From Mesorhizobium sp. B2-7-2 (lineage in GTDB: Bacteria > Pseudomonadota > Alphaproteobacteria > Rhizobiales > Rhizobiaceae), in the NCBI RefSeq assembly GCF_006440775.1, contig NZ_VFTZ01000004.1, positions 62,001-126,000 on the forward strand: DNA of 64,000 bases. Reading direction: 5' to 3'. The notes beneath the pieces were generated by a model. The model saw nothing but the letters and a program-made list of their open reading frames with translations, had not been told where the DNA came from and made no database searches. This document shows, in pieces, positions 25,996 to 35,215 of the stretch. The translations under genes and the position numbers were made by a program. The first letter of the stretch is position 1, and each line of letters starts with the position of its first letter.

Positions 25996-27195
25996 ATGAG
26001 CGGTTCGGCGCTTTACGAGACCTTTGCTCGCGCACCCCTGGCTTTCGACCGCGGGGAGGGGACCTGGCTGGTCACCGACAAGGGCGAGCGATATCTCGAC
26101 TTCGCGGGCGGCATTGCGGTGAATTCGCTGGGCCACGGCCATCCGCATCTGGTCGCGGCGCTCACCGAGCAGGCTGCCAAGCTGTGGCACGTCTCCAACC
26201 TCTATGAGATCCCGGAACAGCGCCGGCTGGGCGAGCGGCTGACTGAGGCGACCTTTGCAGACAAGGTGTTCTTCACCAATTCCGGTGCCGAGGCGCTGGA
26301 ATGCGCCATCAAGACGGCCAGGCGCTATCAATTCGTCAAGGGCCGTCCCGAGCGTTTCCGCATCATCACCTTCGAGGGTGCCTTTCACGGCCGCACGCTG
26401 GCGACGATCGCCGCCGGCGGCCAGTACAAATATCTCGAAGGCTTCGGCCCGAAGGTCGAGGGATTCGACCAGGTGGCTTTCGACGACATCGACGCCGCTG
26501 AAAAGGCGATCACGCCGGAGACCGCGGCGATCCTGATCGAGCCGGTTCAAGGCGAGGGCGGCATACGCCCGGTGCCGACGCAATCGCTGAAGCGGTTGCG
26601 GCAACTCTGCGACAAGCACGGCCTGCTTTTGATCTTCGACGAGGTCCAGTGCGGCATCGGTCGCACCGGCAAGCTGTTCGCGCATGAATGGTCAGGCGTC
26701 ACGCCCGATCTGATGGCGATCGCCAAGGGCATCGGCGGCGGCTTCCCGATGGGCGCCTGCCTTGCCACCGACGAGGCGGCGACCGGCATGACGGCCGGCG
26801 TGCACGGCACCACCTTCGGCGGCAATCCGCTCGCGATGGCCGTCGGCAACGCCGTGCTCGACGTGGTGCTGGCCGACGGCTTCCTTGAGGACGTGCAGCG
26901 CAAGGCGCTGCTTCTGAAGCAGGGCCTTGCGGCGGTGGCCGATGAATTCCCCGACGTCATCGAGGGCATCAGGGGAACCGGCCTTATGCTCGGCCTGAAA
27001 TGCGCCATGCCCAACGCCAAGGTGAACATGGCGCTGCGCGACCAGCACCTGCTTGCCGTGCCGGCGGGCGATAACGTCATCCGCCTCCTGCCGCCGCTCA
27101 CCGTCACCGACGAGGAGATCGGCGAGGCGCTGGAGCGCATTCGCGGCGGCGCCAAGCGCCTGACCGACGCGATTGCCGCCGAAGCCGCCAAATAA
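25996..27195 (+). CDS. argD: Acetylornithine transaminase
   Basis: A 399-residue class III aminotransferase. [20 protein letters not shown] and [20 protein letters not shown] are family motifs, and the PLP lysine lies in [15 protein letters not shown] at about residue 247. It converts N-acetylglutamate semialdehyde to N-acetylornithine, and often succinyl-diaminopimelate in lysine synthesis. It is followed 16 nt later by argF, making an arginine-biosynthesis operon. The structured leader with a terminator immediately upstream suggests premature-termination control. Confidence 0.95.
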   Translation: MSGSALYETFARAPLAFDRGEGTWLVTDKGERYLDFAGGIAVNSLGHGHPHLVAALTEQAAKLWHVSNLYEIPEQRRLGERLTEATFADKVFFTNSGAEALECAIKTARRYQFVKGRPERFRIITFEGAFHGRTLATIAAGGQYKYLEGFGPKVEGFDQVAFDDIDAAEKAITPETAAILIEPVQGEGGIRPVPTQSLKRLRQLCDKHGLLLIFDEVQCGIGRTGKLFAHEWSGVTPDLMAIAKGIGGGFPMGACLATDEAATGMTAGVHGTTFGGNPLAMAVGNAVLDVVLADGFLEDVQRKALLLKQGLAAVADEFPDVIEGIRGTGLMLGLKCAMPNAKVNMALRDQHLLAVPAGDNVIRLLPPLTVTDEEIGEALERIRGGAKRLTDAIAAEAAK

Positions 27196-27211
27196 TTTCT
27201 GGAACCTGCCG

Positions 27212-28123
27212 ATGAGTGTTCGCCACTTCACCGATCTGTCCGCCGTTTCCGCGGGCGACCTGCGCATCATGCTTGACGACGCGGTGGCGCGAAAGACCAG
27301 GCTCAAGGCGGGTGAGCGTTCAAAACCGCTCGATGGCAAGGTGCTGGCCATGATCTTCGATAAGCCGTCGACGCGCACGCGCGTGTCCTTCGATGTCGGC
27401 ATGCGCCAGCTCGGCGGCGAGACCATCATGCTGACCGGCACCGAGATGCAGCTCGGCCGTTCGGAGACGATCGCCGACACGGCGAAAGTGCTGTCGCGCT
27501 ATGTCGACGCCATCATGATCCGCACCACCTCGCACGACCGGCTGCTGGAGCTCACCGAGAACGCCACCGTTCCGGTCATCAACGGGCTGACCGACGACAC
27601 GCATCCCTGCCAGCTCATGGCCGACATCATGACCTTTGAGGAGCATCGCGGTCCGGTGTCCGGCAAGACTTTCGCCTGGACCGGCGACGGCAACAATGTG
27701 CTGCATTCGCTCCTGGAGGCCTCGGCGCGCTTTAGCTTCAACCTCAATGTCGCGGTGCCGGAAGGCAGCGAGCCTTTCGAGAAATATGTCGACTGGTCGA
27801 AGGCCAATGGCGGCAAGGTTCGGTTTTCCAGGTCCGCCGAGGAAGCCGTCGACAAGGCCGACTGCGTCGTCACCGACAGCTGGGTCTCCATGGGCCAGGA
27901 GCATCGCGCCCGCGGCCACAACGTCTTCCTGCCCTATCAGGTCAATGCGGCGCTGATGGCAAAGGCCAAGCCCGATGCATTGTTCATGCACTGCCTGCCG
28001 GCGCATCGCGGCGAGGAGGTCACCGATGAGGTGATCGACGGGCCGCATTCGGTGGTCTTCGACGAGGCCGAGAACCGGCTGCACGCCCAGAAGGCTGTGC
28101 TGGCCTGGTGTCTGGGCGCGTGA
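27212..28123 (+). CDS. argF: Ornithine carbamoyltransferase
   Basis: A 303-residue enzyme with the carbamoyl-phosphate motif [16 protein letters not shown] (about residue 50), the HPCQLMAD motif and the ornithine loop [11 protein letters not shown] (about 270). It makes citrulline from ornithine and carbamoyl phosphate. ATG 27212 ([17 protein letters not shown]) lies 16 nt after argD; an in-frame ATG 13 codons earlier overlaps argD and is less likely. Confidence 0.95.
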   Translation: MSVRHFTDLSAVSAGDLRIMLDDAVARKTRLKAGERSKPLDGKVLAMIFDKPSTRTRVSFDVGMRQLGGETIMLTGTEMQLGRSETIADTAKVLSRYVDAIMIRTTSHDRLLELTENATVPVINGLTDDTHPCQLMADIMTFEEHRGPVSGKTFAWTGDGNNVLHSLLEASARFSFNLNVAVPEGSEPFEKYVDWSKANGGKVRFSRSAEEAVDKADCVVTDSWVSMGQEHRARGHNVFLPYQVNAALMAKAKPDALFMHCLPAHRGEEVTDEVIDGPHSVVFDEAENRLHAQKAVLAWCLGA

Positions 28124-28271
28124 GAAGGGCTGGACCTGACCGCTTCCGGCCCGATCGGGCTCAACTTGATCTGGGGACATGTGATGCCTATTTGCGGGCC
28201 ATCACGTAAATTGAACGCGCTTCGACGCATGCGGCTCACCGGGCGGCATGGCTGCGCCCCGGAGTATTGTC

Positions 28272-29276
28272 ATGTTGGAAACCCAGACCTTGGCTGAGCA
28301 TAAACCCCAACTCGGTGAATTCGGCTTCGCCGGCGACGATCATGTCGTGCCTTATGAGGTCGCGCCGCTCGATGTGCGCGGCCGCACCGTGCAGCTCGGG
28401 CCGATGCTCGACGCTATTCTGAGCCGCCACGATTACCCTGAGCCCGTCGCCCGCCTGCTGGCGGAAGCCTGCGTGCTCACCGTGCTGCTCGGCACCTCGT
28501 TGAAGTTCGAAGGCAAGTTCATCCTGCAGACCCGCACCGACGGTCCGGTCGACATGCTGGTGGCCGATTTCACCACGCCGCATGCGCTGCGCGCCTATGC
28601 GCGCTTCGATGCCGACCGGCTGCAGGCGCTGACCGCCGCCGGCGAGACCTCGCAGCAGACGCTGCTCGGCGACGGCGTCTTGGCCTTGACGATCGACCAG
28701 GGCCCGCATACGCAGCGCTACCAAGGCATCGTCCAGCTCGACGGCACCTCGCTCGAGGACGCCGCGCGCACCTATTTCCGGCAGTCGGAGCAGATCCCGA
28801 CCGATATCAAGATGTCGGTCGCCAAGCTGGTCACGCGCGGCCCGGCCGGCGCGCGCGAGCAGTGGCGCGCCGGCGGCATCCTGGCGCAATTCCTGCCGCA
28901 ATCGCCGGAGCGCATGCGCGTTCCCGATATTTCCGGCGGCGACGGCGATCCGCGTGACGTCGCGGACCAGCCGGCCGACAATTCCTGGCAGGAGTTGCTG
29001 GCGCTGCTCGGCACGATCGAGCCGACCGAGTTGATCGACCCGACGGTGGGCGCCGAGCGATTGCTCTACCGGCTGTTCCACGAACACGGCGTGCGCGTTT
29101 TCCGCGGCGTCCCTGTCGCCGACCAGTGCTCCTGCTCGCGCGACAAGATCCGCGGCATTCTCGAAGGCTTTTCGGCTGAGGAGATCAAGGAATCGACCGA
29201 AGAGGGCGGCATCCATGTCGCCTGCGAGTTCTGCTCGACCCAATACGACTTCGACCCGGATGAATTCGCGAAGTAA
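28272..29276 (+). CDS. hslO: Redox-regulated chaperone Hsp33
   Basis: A 334-residue Hsp33. The C-terminal redox switch is present as CSCSRDK and CEFC, four cysteines that bind zinc when reduced. The N-terminal substrate-binding domain is intact. It prevents aggregation of unfolded proteins under oxidative stress. GGAG lies upstream of ATG 28272. It follows argF by 148 bp, a gap without other features, in the same orientation. Confidence 0.94.
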   Translation: MLETQTLAEHKPQLGEFGFAGDDHVVPYEVAPLDVRGRTVQLGPMLDAILSRHDYPEPVARLLAEACVLTVLLGTSLKFEGKFILQTRTDGPVDMLVADFTTPHALRAYARFDADRLQALTAAGETSQQTLLGDGVLALTIDQGPHTQRYQGIVQLDGTSLEDAARTYFRQSEQIPTDIKMSVAKLVTRGPAGAREQWRAGGILAQFLPQSPERMRVPDISGGDGDPRDVADQPADNSWQELLALLGTIEPTELIDPTVGAERLLYRLFHEHGVRVFRGVPVADQCSCSRDKIRGILEGFSAEEIKESTEEGGIHVACEFCSTQYDFDPDEFAK

Positions 29277-29283
29277 GCGCTCT

Positions 29284-29465
29284 TCCTTCTCCCCGTTCCA
29301 CGGGGAGAAGGTGCCCAAAGGGCGGATGAGGGGCGGCGCCAACGTTGGCCGTGATAGCGTCCGCCGTGAGAGCCGCTGTCGTCAGCCTCAACGAAAATCT
29401 TAGAAGCCCGGCGCTGCCCCTCATTGCCCTGCCGGGCATTTCTCCCCGTAAAACGGGGAGAAAGA
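29284..29465. repeat. RIME-like intergenic mosaic repeat (family C)
   Basis: Both ends are hairpins of the CTCCCCG/CGGGGAG type (29289-29308 and 29452-29460 region). The left half continues GGCGGATGAGGGGCGGCGCC and the right half mirrors it with GCGCTGCCCCTCAT. The whole is about 180 bp, does not encode a protein, and resembles Rhizobium-specific intergenic mosaic elements. It lies between convergent hslO and apaG. Confidence 0.85.
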
Positions 29466-29480
29466 GGCTGTCGCCGACGC

Positions 29481-29873
29481 CTAATTCACCGTGCGCCTTG
29501 TCCCCGGCATATCGAGCGAGAAAGCCGGAATGGCGATATCAAACGTCTCGCCGCGGCCGTTGCGCATCGTGTAGTGGCCGACCATGATGCCTGATGGCGT
29601 CGAGAGCGGGCAGCCCGAGGTGTACTGGTAGCTGTCGCCGGGATTGAGTTCCGGCTGGTCGCCGACGACGCCGGCGCCGCGCACCTCCTCGACCCGGCCC
29701 TGGCCGTCGGTGATGTGCCAGTAGCGCGACACAAGCTGCACGAACTCATCGGAGCGGTTGTCGATCGTCACCTGATAGCCCCAGACATAGCGGTTCTCGG
29801 ACGGATCGGAGCGGTCCTCCAGATAGAAGGGCCTGACCAGCACTTCGATGTTGCGCGTCACTGCGCGATACAT
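29481..29873 (-). CDS. apaG: ApaG protein
   Basis: A 130-residue FN3-like beta-sandwich protein: [20 protein letters not shown], then [20 protein letters not shown] and [19 protein letters not shown]. ApaG is linked to Co2+ resistance and diadenosine tetraphosphate levels, but its biochemical activity is not settled. ATG 29873 is chosen because it matches the family N-terminus and is preceded by CGGAG; the upstream open frame to 30014 is not conserved-looking. Confidence 0.9.
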   Translation of the reverse strand: MYRAVTRNIEVLVRPFYLEDRSDPSENRYVWGYQVTIDNRSDEFVQLVSRYWHITDGQGRVEEVRGAGVVGDQPELNPGDSYQYTSGCPLSTPSGIMVGHYTMRNGRGETFDIAIPAFSLDMPGTRRTVN

Positions 29874-30074
29874 GGGCCACTCCGGTTGCCGCCGCGGAAC
29901 ATATGTCACGCTCCGCTCTTGATAAACGCAGCGCCGACCATCCTGCCAGCCTTGAAAGTGCAGGTGCCGAAAAACAATGTCATTTAGGTGACACATGACA
30001 ATGTTGGTGTGCACAAACCGCGCCGGGCGACTCGGACGCTCTGTAACAGTTGAAACGGTCGCGTGCGGCCTAAA

Positions 30075-30141
30075 GCAATTCCAGGAAAAGCGCGAGCGGT
30101 TAGGCTCGGCGCCTTCGCCGTAGCCTTCCGTCCGGAATCGC
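30075..30141. repeat. Palindromic intergenic repeat (family B), copy 2
   Basis: Begins GCAATTCCAGGAAAAG, has the core GAGCGGTTAGGCTCGGCG and ends CCGGAATCGC. It matches the copy at 17157-17222 closely. It lies 20 bp before the glycosyltransferase start, so it may be in the 5' leader. Confidence 0.82.
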
Positions 30142-30160
30142 GTGAAAACAAGGAGATGGA

Positions 30161-31363
30161 GTGGGTCGCCGTTTGCGTGAAACGGTGAAACTCTCTATCG
30201 GGAGTGACCAGATCTCGATGGAACTGACTATCGCAGCCGGCCTGGCTTCGTCAGCGCTTCTTTCCTTCAATCTCGCCAGCATCCTGCTCGCCTCGTCGCG
30301 GCTGAAGCGGCGGCATGTCATCGCGCCGCCCCCCAGCGCGCGGCCACCGGTCTCCTTCATCGTGCCGTCGCGTGGCGTCGAGCCGTTCACGCCGGAGACC
30401 TTGCAGCGCGCCTTCTCGCTCGATTGGCCGCGCTACGAGCTGATCTTCTGCGTCGCGCATGCCGAAGACCCGGTGGTCAAGCTGATCGACGCTGCGATCG
30501 CGCGCCACCCCAAAATTCCTGCGCGGCTGCTGATCGGCGACGATCGCGTCAGCGCCAATCCCAAGCTCAACAACTGCGTCAAGGGTTGGCAGGCGGCGCG
30601 GCACGATTGGGTGATCCTCGCCGATTCCAACGTGCTGATGCCGAGAGACTATGTCCAGCACCTGATGGCGGCATGGCGGCCGGATACCGGCCTCGTCTGC
30701 TCGACGCCTATCGGCTCGCGGCCGGACGGGTTTTGGGCCGAGGTCGAATGCGCCTTCCTCAACACGCTGCAGGCGCGCTGGCAGTATGCCGGGGAGGCGC
30801 TTGGCCTTGGCTTCGCCCAGGGCAAGAGCATGCTGTGGAACAAGCCGATGCTCGACGCCAATGGCGGCATCCAGGCCTTGGCCGCCGAGATCGCCGAGGA
30901 CGCCGCGGCCACCAAGCTGGTCAACGGCTTGGGGCTCAAGGTCAACCTCGTCGCCTCGCCATTCGAGCAGCCGCTTGGACTGCGCAGCTTCGCCGAGATC
31001 TGGTCGCGCCAGGCGCGCTGGGCGCGGCTGCGCCGCGTCACGTTCCCGCTGTTCTTCGCGCCGGAGATCCTGACGGGTGCCGCGATGCCGCTGCTGCTGG
31101 CGCTGACCGCCGCGGCAAGCGCCGGCGTCAGTCTGCCTACGACGGCCTTGGGCGTGCTGGCGATCGCCTACCTGCCGGAATGGCTGCTGGCCTTTGCGAA
31201 GGGCTGGTACCTGTCGCCGCGCAGCGTCACCGCGATGATCGTGCGCGATGCCCTGCTGCCGGCCATCTGGGCGCGCGCCTGGTTCGGCGGCGCCGTCGAA
31301 TGGCGCGGCAACGCCATGACCATCCGCACCAAGGCGATGACCGAGCTGGAGGAGCTCGCCTAG
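30161..31363 (+). CDS. GT21-type lipid glycosyltransferase (ceramide glucosyltransferase-like / Pgt-like)
   Basis: A 400-residue membrane glycosyltransferase. A transmembrane segment near residues 20-45 precedes the GT2/GT21 catalytic domain: [16 protein letters not shown], then ILADSNVLM (D-x-N), ED in IAEDAAATK, and [10 protein letters not shown] (QxxRW-like). C-terminal hydrophobic segments follow. Mesorhizobium and Agrobacterium have a processive GT21 enzyme (Pgt) that makes glycosyl-diacylglycerols under phosphate limitation, and this gene is a good candidate. GTG 30161 follows AGGAGATGGA; ATG 30218 is an alternative without a good binding site. Family B repeats flank the gene on both sides. 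Confidence 0.82.
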   Translation: MGRRLRETVKLSIGSDQISMELTIAAGLASSALLSFNLASILLASSRLKRRHVIAPPPSARPPVSFIVPSRGVEPFTPETLQRAFSLDWPRYELIFCVAHAEDPVVKLIDAAIARHPKIPARLLIGDDRVSANPKLNNCVKGWQAARHDWVILADSNVLMPRDYVQHLMAAWRPDTGLVCSTPIGSRPDGFWAEVECAFLNTLQARWQYAGEALGLGFAQGKSMLWNKPMLDANGGIQALAAEIAEDAAATKLVNGLGLKVNLVASPFEQPLGLRSFAEIWSRQARWARLRRVTFPLFFAPEILTGAAMPLLLALTAAASAGVSLPTTALGVLAIAYLPEWLLAFAKGWYLSPRSVTAMIVRDALLPAIWARAWFGGAVEWRGNAMTIRTKAMTELEELA

Positions 31364-31364
31364 A

Positions 31365-31408
31365 GCAATTCCAGGAAAAGTGTGAAACGGTTTTCCGTCC
31401 GGAATTGC
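31365..31408. repeat. Palindromic intergenic repeat (family B), short copy 3
   Basis: GCAATTCCAGGAAAA pairs with TTTTCC...GGAATTGC. It lacks the GGTTAGGCTCGGC core of the two longer copies. It begins 2 bp after the glycosyltransferase stop and could act as a bidirectional 3' end with metZ. Confidence 0.82.
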
Positions 31409-31437
31409 GGCTCTGGAAGGCTCCGGCCGCGGCGTTC

Positions 31438-32637
31438 TCAGCCTTCTATTTTTGCTGCCTTCAGCGCCTGTTCGACGTCTTCCAGCAGATCGTCGGTGTC
31501 CTCCAGGCCAACGGAGAGCCTCAGCGTGCCTGGCCCGATGCCGAGTTCGGCGCGGGCCTCGTCGCTCAGGTTCTTGTGTGTCGTCGTCGCCGGATGGGTG
31601 ATCAGGCTCTTGGCGTCACCGAGATTGTTCGAGATCAGCACGATGTCGAGCGCGTTCTGGAAGGCAAAGGCCGCCTGCTTGCCGCCCTTGACGTCGAGGC
31701 AGATCAGCGTCGAGCCTCCCGACATCTGCTTCTTGACGATATCCGCTTGCGGATGATCGGCGCGACCCGGATAGATGACACGGGCGATCTCCGGTCGGCC
31801 GGCAAGGAAGTCGGCGATCTTGCCGGCGCTCTCGGTCTGCTGGCGCACGCGCAGCGGCAGCGTCTCCAGGCCTTTGAGCAGCGTCCAGGCGTTGAAGGGC
31901 GACAGGCTGGGACCGGTGTGGCGGAAATAGTCGTGCAGGTTCTCGTCGATCCACTTCTTGTCCGACAGGATGACGCCGCCGAGGCAGCGGCCCTGGCCGT
32001 CTATGTGCTTGGTCGCCGAATAGACGACGATATGGGCGCCGAGCAGCAAGGGCTTCTGCTGCAGCGGCGTGGCGAAGACATTGTCGACGATCAGCCTGGC
32101 GCCGATCGAATTGGCGAGCTTGGCGACCGCGGCGATATCGACCACCTCCAGCGTCGGGTTGGTCGGGCTTTCCAGGAAGAACAGCTTGGTGTTCGGCCTT
32201 ATCGCCTTTTCCCAATTGGCGATGTCGGTGCCGTCGACCAGCGTCGCCTCGATGCCGTAGCGCGGCGCCAGCGTCTCGACCACCCAGCGACAGGAACCGA
32301 ACAGGGCGCGCGCCGCGACGATATGATCTCCGGCCTTGGCGCTGCAGAGCAGCGCGGCGGTTACCGCGGCCATGCCGGAAGCGGTGGCGCGGGCATCCTC
32401 GGCGCCTTCCAGCGCGCACATGCGCTTTTCGAACATGTCGACGGTCGGGTTGGCGTAGCGCGAATAGATGAAGCCCGGCTCTTCGCCCTTGAAGCGGGCT
32501 TCCGCCGCTTGCGCCGTCTCGTAGACATAGCCTTGGGTGAGATACATCGCCTCCGATGTCTCGCCGAAGCCGGAACGCAACGTTCCGCCATGCACGAGTG
32601 CCGTCTGAGGTTTCCAGTTGCGCTTCTTGGTGCTCAT
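31438..32637 (-). CDS. metZ: O-succinylhomoserine sulfhydrylase
   Basis: A 399-residue Cys/Met-metabolism PLP enzyme. The PLP lysine is in VVYSATKHIDGQGR at about residue 208 and the FIYSRYANPTV motif lies near the N-terminus. MetZ makes homocysteine from O-succinylhomoserine and sulfide. ATG 32637 is chosen because the upstream GTG at 32655 sits directly against the T-run of the terminator. A SAM-II riboswitch precedes the gene, consistent with repression by S-adenosylmethionine. Confidence 0.93.
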   Translation of the reverse strand: MSTKKRNWKPQTALVHGGTLRSGFGETSEAMYLTQGYVYETAQAAEARFKGEEPGFIYSRYANPTVDMFEKRMCALEGAEDARATASGMAAVTAALLCSAKAGDHIVAARALFGSCRWVVETLAPRYGIEATLVDGTDIANWEKAIRPNTKLFFLESPTNPTLEVVDIAAVAKLANSIGARLIVDNVFATPLQQKPLLLGAHIVVYSATKHIDGQGRCLGGVILSDKKWIDENLHDYFRHTGPSLSPFNAWTLLKGLETLPLRVRQQTESAGKIADFLAGRPEIARVIYPGRADHPQADIVKKQMSGGSTLICLDVKGGKQAAFAFQNALDIVLISNNLGDAKSLITHPATTTHKNLSDEARAELGIGPGTLRLSVGLEDTDDLLEDVEQALKAAKIEG

Positions 32638-32655
32638 AGCCCTGCTTTCAGACAC

Positions 32656-32685
32656 AAAAAAACCGGCCGCGAAGTCGCAACCGGT
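32656..32685 (-). terminator. Riboswitch-linked intrinsic terminator before metZ
   Basis: On the minus strand ACCGGTTGCG-ACTT-CGCGGCCGGT forms a stem of about ten pairs (two G-T wobbles) followed by a T7 run. It lies between the SAM-II aptamer and the metZ ATG and is the likely expression platform. Confidence 0.8.
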
Positions 32686-32710
32686 CCATATAGCCTTGCG
32701 GCTCGACGGT

Positions 32711-32766
32711 CCTTTAGCGACTTGTTTAACGTGGCTGCAAGCCGACCGGCCAAATCACCACGGGAT
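32711..32766 (-). promoter_or_regulatory. SAM-II riboswitch
   Basis: Read on the minus strand the segment contains, in order, CGTGGTGATTTG, GGCTTGCAGCCACGTTAAA and GTCGCTAAAGG. This is the SAM-II consensus: P1 pairs CGTGG with CCACG, and the TTAAA and GCTAAA parts form the pseudoknot. It lies about 75 nt upstream of metZ, its usual gene in Hyphomicrobiales. Binding of S-adenosylmethionine would lower metZ expression. Confidence 0.92.
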
Positions 32767-32887
32767 AACGACCCTTTAGACCCGCGCCGCGCTTGCGTCA
32801 ATTGCCGGCTTCATTAAGAGGTTTGTACCAGCCGGGCGGCAAGAGCCTGCTTAGATCCTAGCCCGGCCTTGTGAACGGAGCCAGCCT

Positions 32888-33982
32888 TTGCGGCAAACAG
32901 GCATTCTTCCGGATCAGGACATCGCAGCGCTGTTCGAGGCGAAGGCGCTGAAGTCGCCGCGCGCGCTGGACGCCGACCAGATCCAGCCGGCCAGCCTCGA
33001 TCTCAGGCTCGGCGACAAAGCGTTTCGCGTGCGTGCCTCGTTCCTGCCGGGTCCGGATCATCGGGTCGTCGACAAGCTCGAGCGGCTGAAGCTGCACGAG
33101 ATCAGCCTTGCCGAGGGCGCGGTGCTGGAAACCGGCTGCGTCTATATCGTGCCGCTGCTCGAGAGCCTGGCGCTGCCGGCGAACGTATCCGCCTCGGCCA
33201 ATCCGAAGAGCTCGACCGGCCGCCTCGACATCTTCACACGCGTCATGACCGATCGTGGCCACGAGTTCGACAAGATCGCCGCCGGCTATCGCGGGCCGCT
33301 CTATCTCGAAGTCAGCCCGCGCACCTTCCCGATCGTCGTGCGCGCCGGCTCGCGGCTGTCGCAGATCCGCTTCCGCACCGGCAACGCGGTGCTCTCGGAA
33401 AGCGAGCTGCGCGACCTTCACCGCGCCGAGATGCTGGTCGCCACCGAGCCGCCCAATATTTCAGGCGGCGGCATCGCGCTCTCCATCGATCTTGACGGCG
33501 ACAAGGACGGCCTCGTCGGCTACCGCGGCAAGCACCACACCGGCCTGGTCGACGTCGACAAGCGTGCCGCGCAGGATGTCGTCGATTTCTGGGAGCCGAT
33601 CTACAAGAGCGGCGCCGGCGAACTGGTGCTCGATCCGGACGAATTCTATATCCTGGTCAGCCGAGAAGCTGTGCATGTGCCGCCGCTCTATGCCGCCGAG
33701 ATGACACCCTTCGATCCGCTGGTCGGCGAGTTCCGCGTCCATTATGCCGGCTTCTTCGATCCGGGCTTCGGCCACTCCGCCGCCGGCGGCAGCGGCAGCC
33801 GCGCCGTGCTCGAAGTGCGCAGCCACGAGGTGCCTTTTATCCTCGACCACGGCCAGATCGTCGGCCGTCTCGTCTACGAGCATATGCTGAAGCGCCCGCA
33901 GGCGCTTTACGGCACCGAACTCGGCTCGAACTATCAGGCGCAGGGCCTGAAGCTCTCCAAGCATTTTCGCGCAGCGCGCTGA
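32888..33982 (+). CDS. dcd: 2'-deoxycytidine 5'-triphosphate deaminase (long alphaproteobacterial form)
   Basis: A 364-residue protein, about twice the length of E. coli Dcd, consistent with the duplicated alphaproteobacterial form. The trimeric dUTPase/Dcd motif occurs as QIQPASLDLRLGDKAFRV and SANPKSSTGRLDIFTRVM; a second Dcd-like half contains DPLVGEFRVHYAGFFDPGFG. It converts dCTP to dUTP for thymidylate synthesis. The start is TTG at 32888 with GGAG about 9 nt upstream; no good ATG exists nearby. Divergent from metZ. Confidence 0.88.
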   Translation: MRQTGILPDQDIAALFEAKALKSPRALDADQIQPASLDLRLGDKAFRVRASFLPGPDHRVVDKLERLKLHEISLAEGAVLETGCVYIVPLLESLALPANVSASANPKSSTGRLDIFTRVMTDRGHEFDKIAAGYRGPLYLEVSPRTFPIVVRAGSRLSQIRFRTGNAVLSESELRDLHRAEMLVATEPPNISGGGIALSIDLDGDKDGLVGYRGKHHTGLVDVDKRAAQDVVDFWEPIYKSGAGELVLDPDEFYILVSREAVHVPPLYAAEMTPFDPLVGEFRVHYAGFFDPGFGHSAAGGSGSRAVLEVRSHEVPFILDHGQIVGRLVYEHMLKRPQALYGTELGSNYQAQGLKLSKHFRAAR

Positions 33983-33989
33983 AGCTGCT

Positions 33990-34012
33990 GATCTCCCCCT
34001 CGTGGGGAGATC
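33990..34012. terminator. Hairpin between convergent dcd and gguC
   Basis: GATCTCCCC and GGGGAGATC form a perfect 9-bp stem in the 38-bp gap between the two stop codons. There is no T-run, so it may act as a transcript-end stabiliser rather than a strong terminator. Confidence 0.5.
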
Positions 34013-34020
34013 ACCCTACC

Positions 34021-35013
34021 TCACAGCGCCTTCACCGCCACCTTGACCGGCTTTTCGATCTCCAGCGGATTGCGCAGCGGCAGGCCGAAATCCTGCGCCT
34101 CGATTTCGAAAGTATCGCCAGCCTCGGTCCTGATACCATCGGCGAAGGACAATGTCGCGGTGCCGAACATATGCACATGCACATCGCCCGGCTGGCGGAA
34201 GGCCGAATATTTGAAATGGTGGTGCTCGAGATTGGCGATGGTGTGCGACATGTTCGCTTCGCCCGACAGGAACGGCTTTTCCCAGAGCAGCTTGCCGTCG
34301 CGCCAGATGCGCGATGCGCCGCGGATGTCGGCCGGCAGGTCGCCGATCAGGATTTCGGGGCCAAACGAGGCGTTGCGCAGCTTGGAATGGGCGAGGAACA
34401 GATAGTTCACCCGCTCGGTCACGTGATCGGAAAACTCGTTCGACAGCGTGAAGCCGACGCGGAACGGCGCGCCGTCATCGCCGATGACATAGATGCCCGC
34501 GATCTCCGGCTCCTCGCCGCCGTCCTGCGCGAAGGCAGGCGACATCAGGGGAGCGCCGGGGGCCACCGCCATCGTGCCGTTGCCCTTGTAGAACCATTCC
34601 GGCTGCACGCCGACCTGTCCCTTGGCGGGCTTGCCGCCTTCGAGCCCCATGCGGAACATCTTCATAGAATCGGTGAGCTGTTCTTCGCCGTCACTGAGCT
34701 TCTTGTGCATGGAATCGCGCGTCGCCGCGGAACCGAGATGCGTCAGCCCCGTGCCGGTGAGATGCAGATGCGCGGGATCCGGATGGTTGATCGGCGAGAC
34801 CAGCCTGCCCCTCTTGTAGGCGGCGTCGAGATCGACCGTCTCGCCATAGCCCTTGCGCTCGATCAATGCTTCGAGGCCCGTGCCCGTCCGCGCGGCCTCC
34901 ATCGCCAGCGAATAGACGCTGCGCGCGCCGTTGATGACCCTGGTCTTGCCGCCGCCATTGCGGGCGACGACGCGGATCGTCTCGGCGTCGTCGAGAATCT
35001 GGGAGATCAGCAT
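34021..35013 (-). CDS. gguC: GguC, fumarylacetoacetate-hydrolase-family (AraD1-like) protein
   Basis: A 330-residue protein of the FAH superfamily: AGIYVIGDDGAPFRVGF, then TLSNEFSDHVTERVNYLFLA and, near residue 245, FLSGEANMSHTIANLEHHHF. Members annotated AraD1 are thought to dehydrate 2-keto-3-deoxy sugar acids such as L-KDA in oxidative arabinose or galactose use. ATG 35013 follows GAGAGAGGG. It is the last gene of chvE-gguA-gguB-gguC; a 202-bp gap with a GGCGCGG/CCGCGCC hairpin (35068-35087) separates it from gguB, so it may have its own level of expression. Confidence 0.88.
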   Translation of the reverse strand: MLISQILDDAETIRVVARNGGGKTRVINGARSVYSLAMEAARTGTGLEALIERKGYGETVDLDAAYKRGRLVSPINHPDPAHLHLTGTGLTHLGSAATRDSMHKKLSDGEEQLTDSMKMFRMGLEGGKPAKGQVGVQPEWFYKGNGTMAVAPGAPLMSPAFAQDGGEEPEIAGIYVIGDDGAPFRVGFTLSNEFSDHVTERVNYLFLAHSKLRNASFGPEILIGDLPADIRGASRIWRDGKLLWEKPFLSGEANMSHTIANLEHHHFKYSAFRQPGDVHVHMFGTATLSFADGIRTEAGDTFEIEAQDFGLPLRNPLEIEKPVKVAVKAL

Positions 35014-35215
35014 GTTTGAACCCTCTCTCATCTGCCTGGCTGCCCGCGGGCAAACCTTGACCGGCGCGGCGCGGAGAAATCCGCGCCACGGTTGAAATTC
35101 TTCGTCCGGATTGCGCTCGCGAGCCCGGTCCTTGCCTGGACTTCTTGGTGCCGACGGGTTGCCGGCAGCTTCGCGATCTGAAACCCGTATGCCTTCTTAA
35201 GTCCGCTTCAGGTCT

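Noticed and set aside
25814-25996. 60-codon frame upstream of argD as a leader peptide
   Set aside because: It runs through the terminator hairpin, has no run of Arg codons at a pause position and no ribosome binding site; the hairpins are a better explanation.
30424-32817. Long plus-strand open frame (797 codons) across the glycosyltransferase and metZ
   Set aside because: It overlaps two well-supported genes in other frames and reads through the SAM-II riboswitch; composition is shadow-like.
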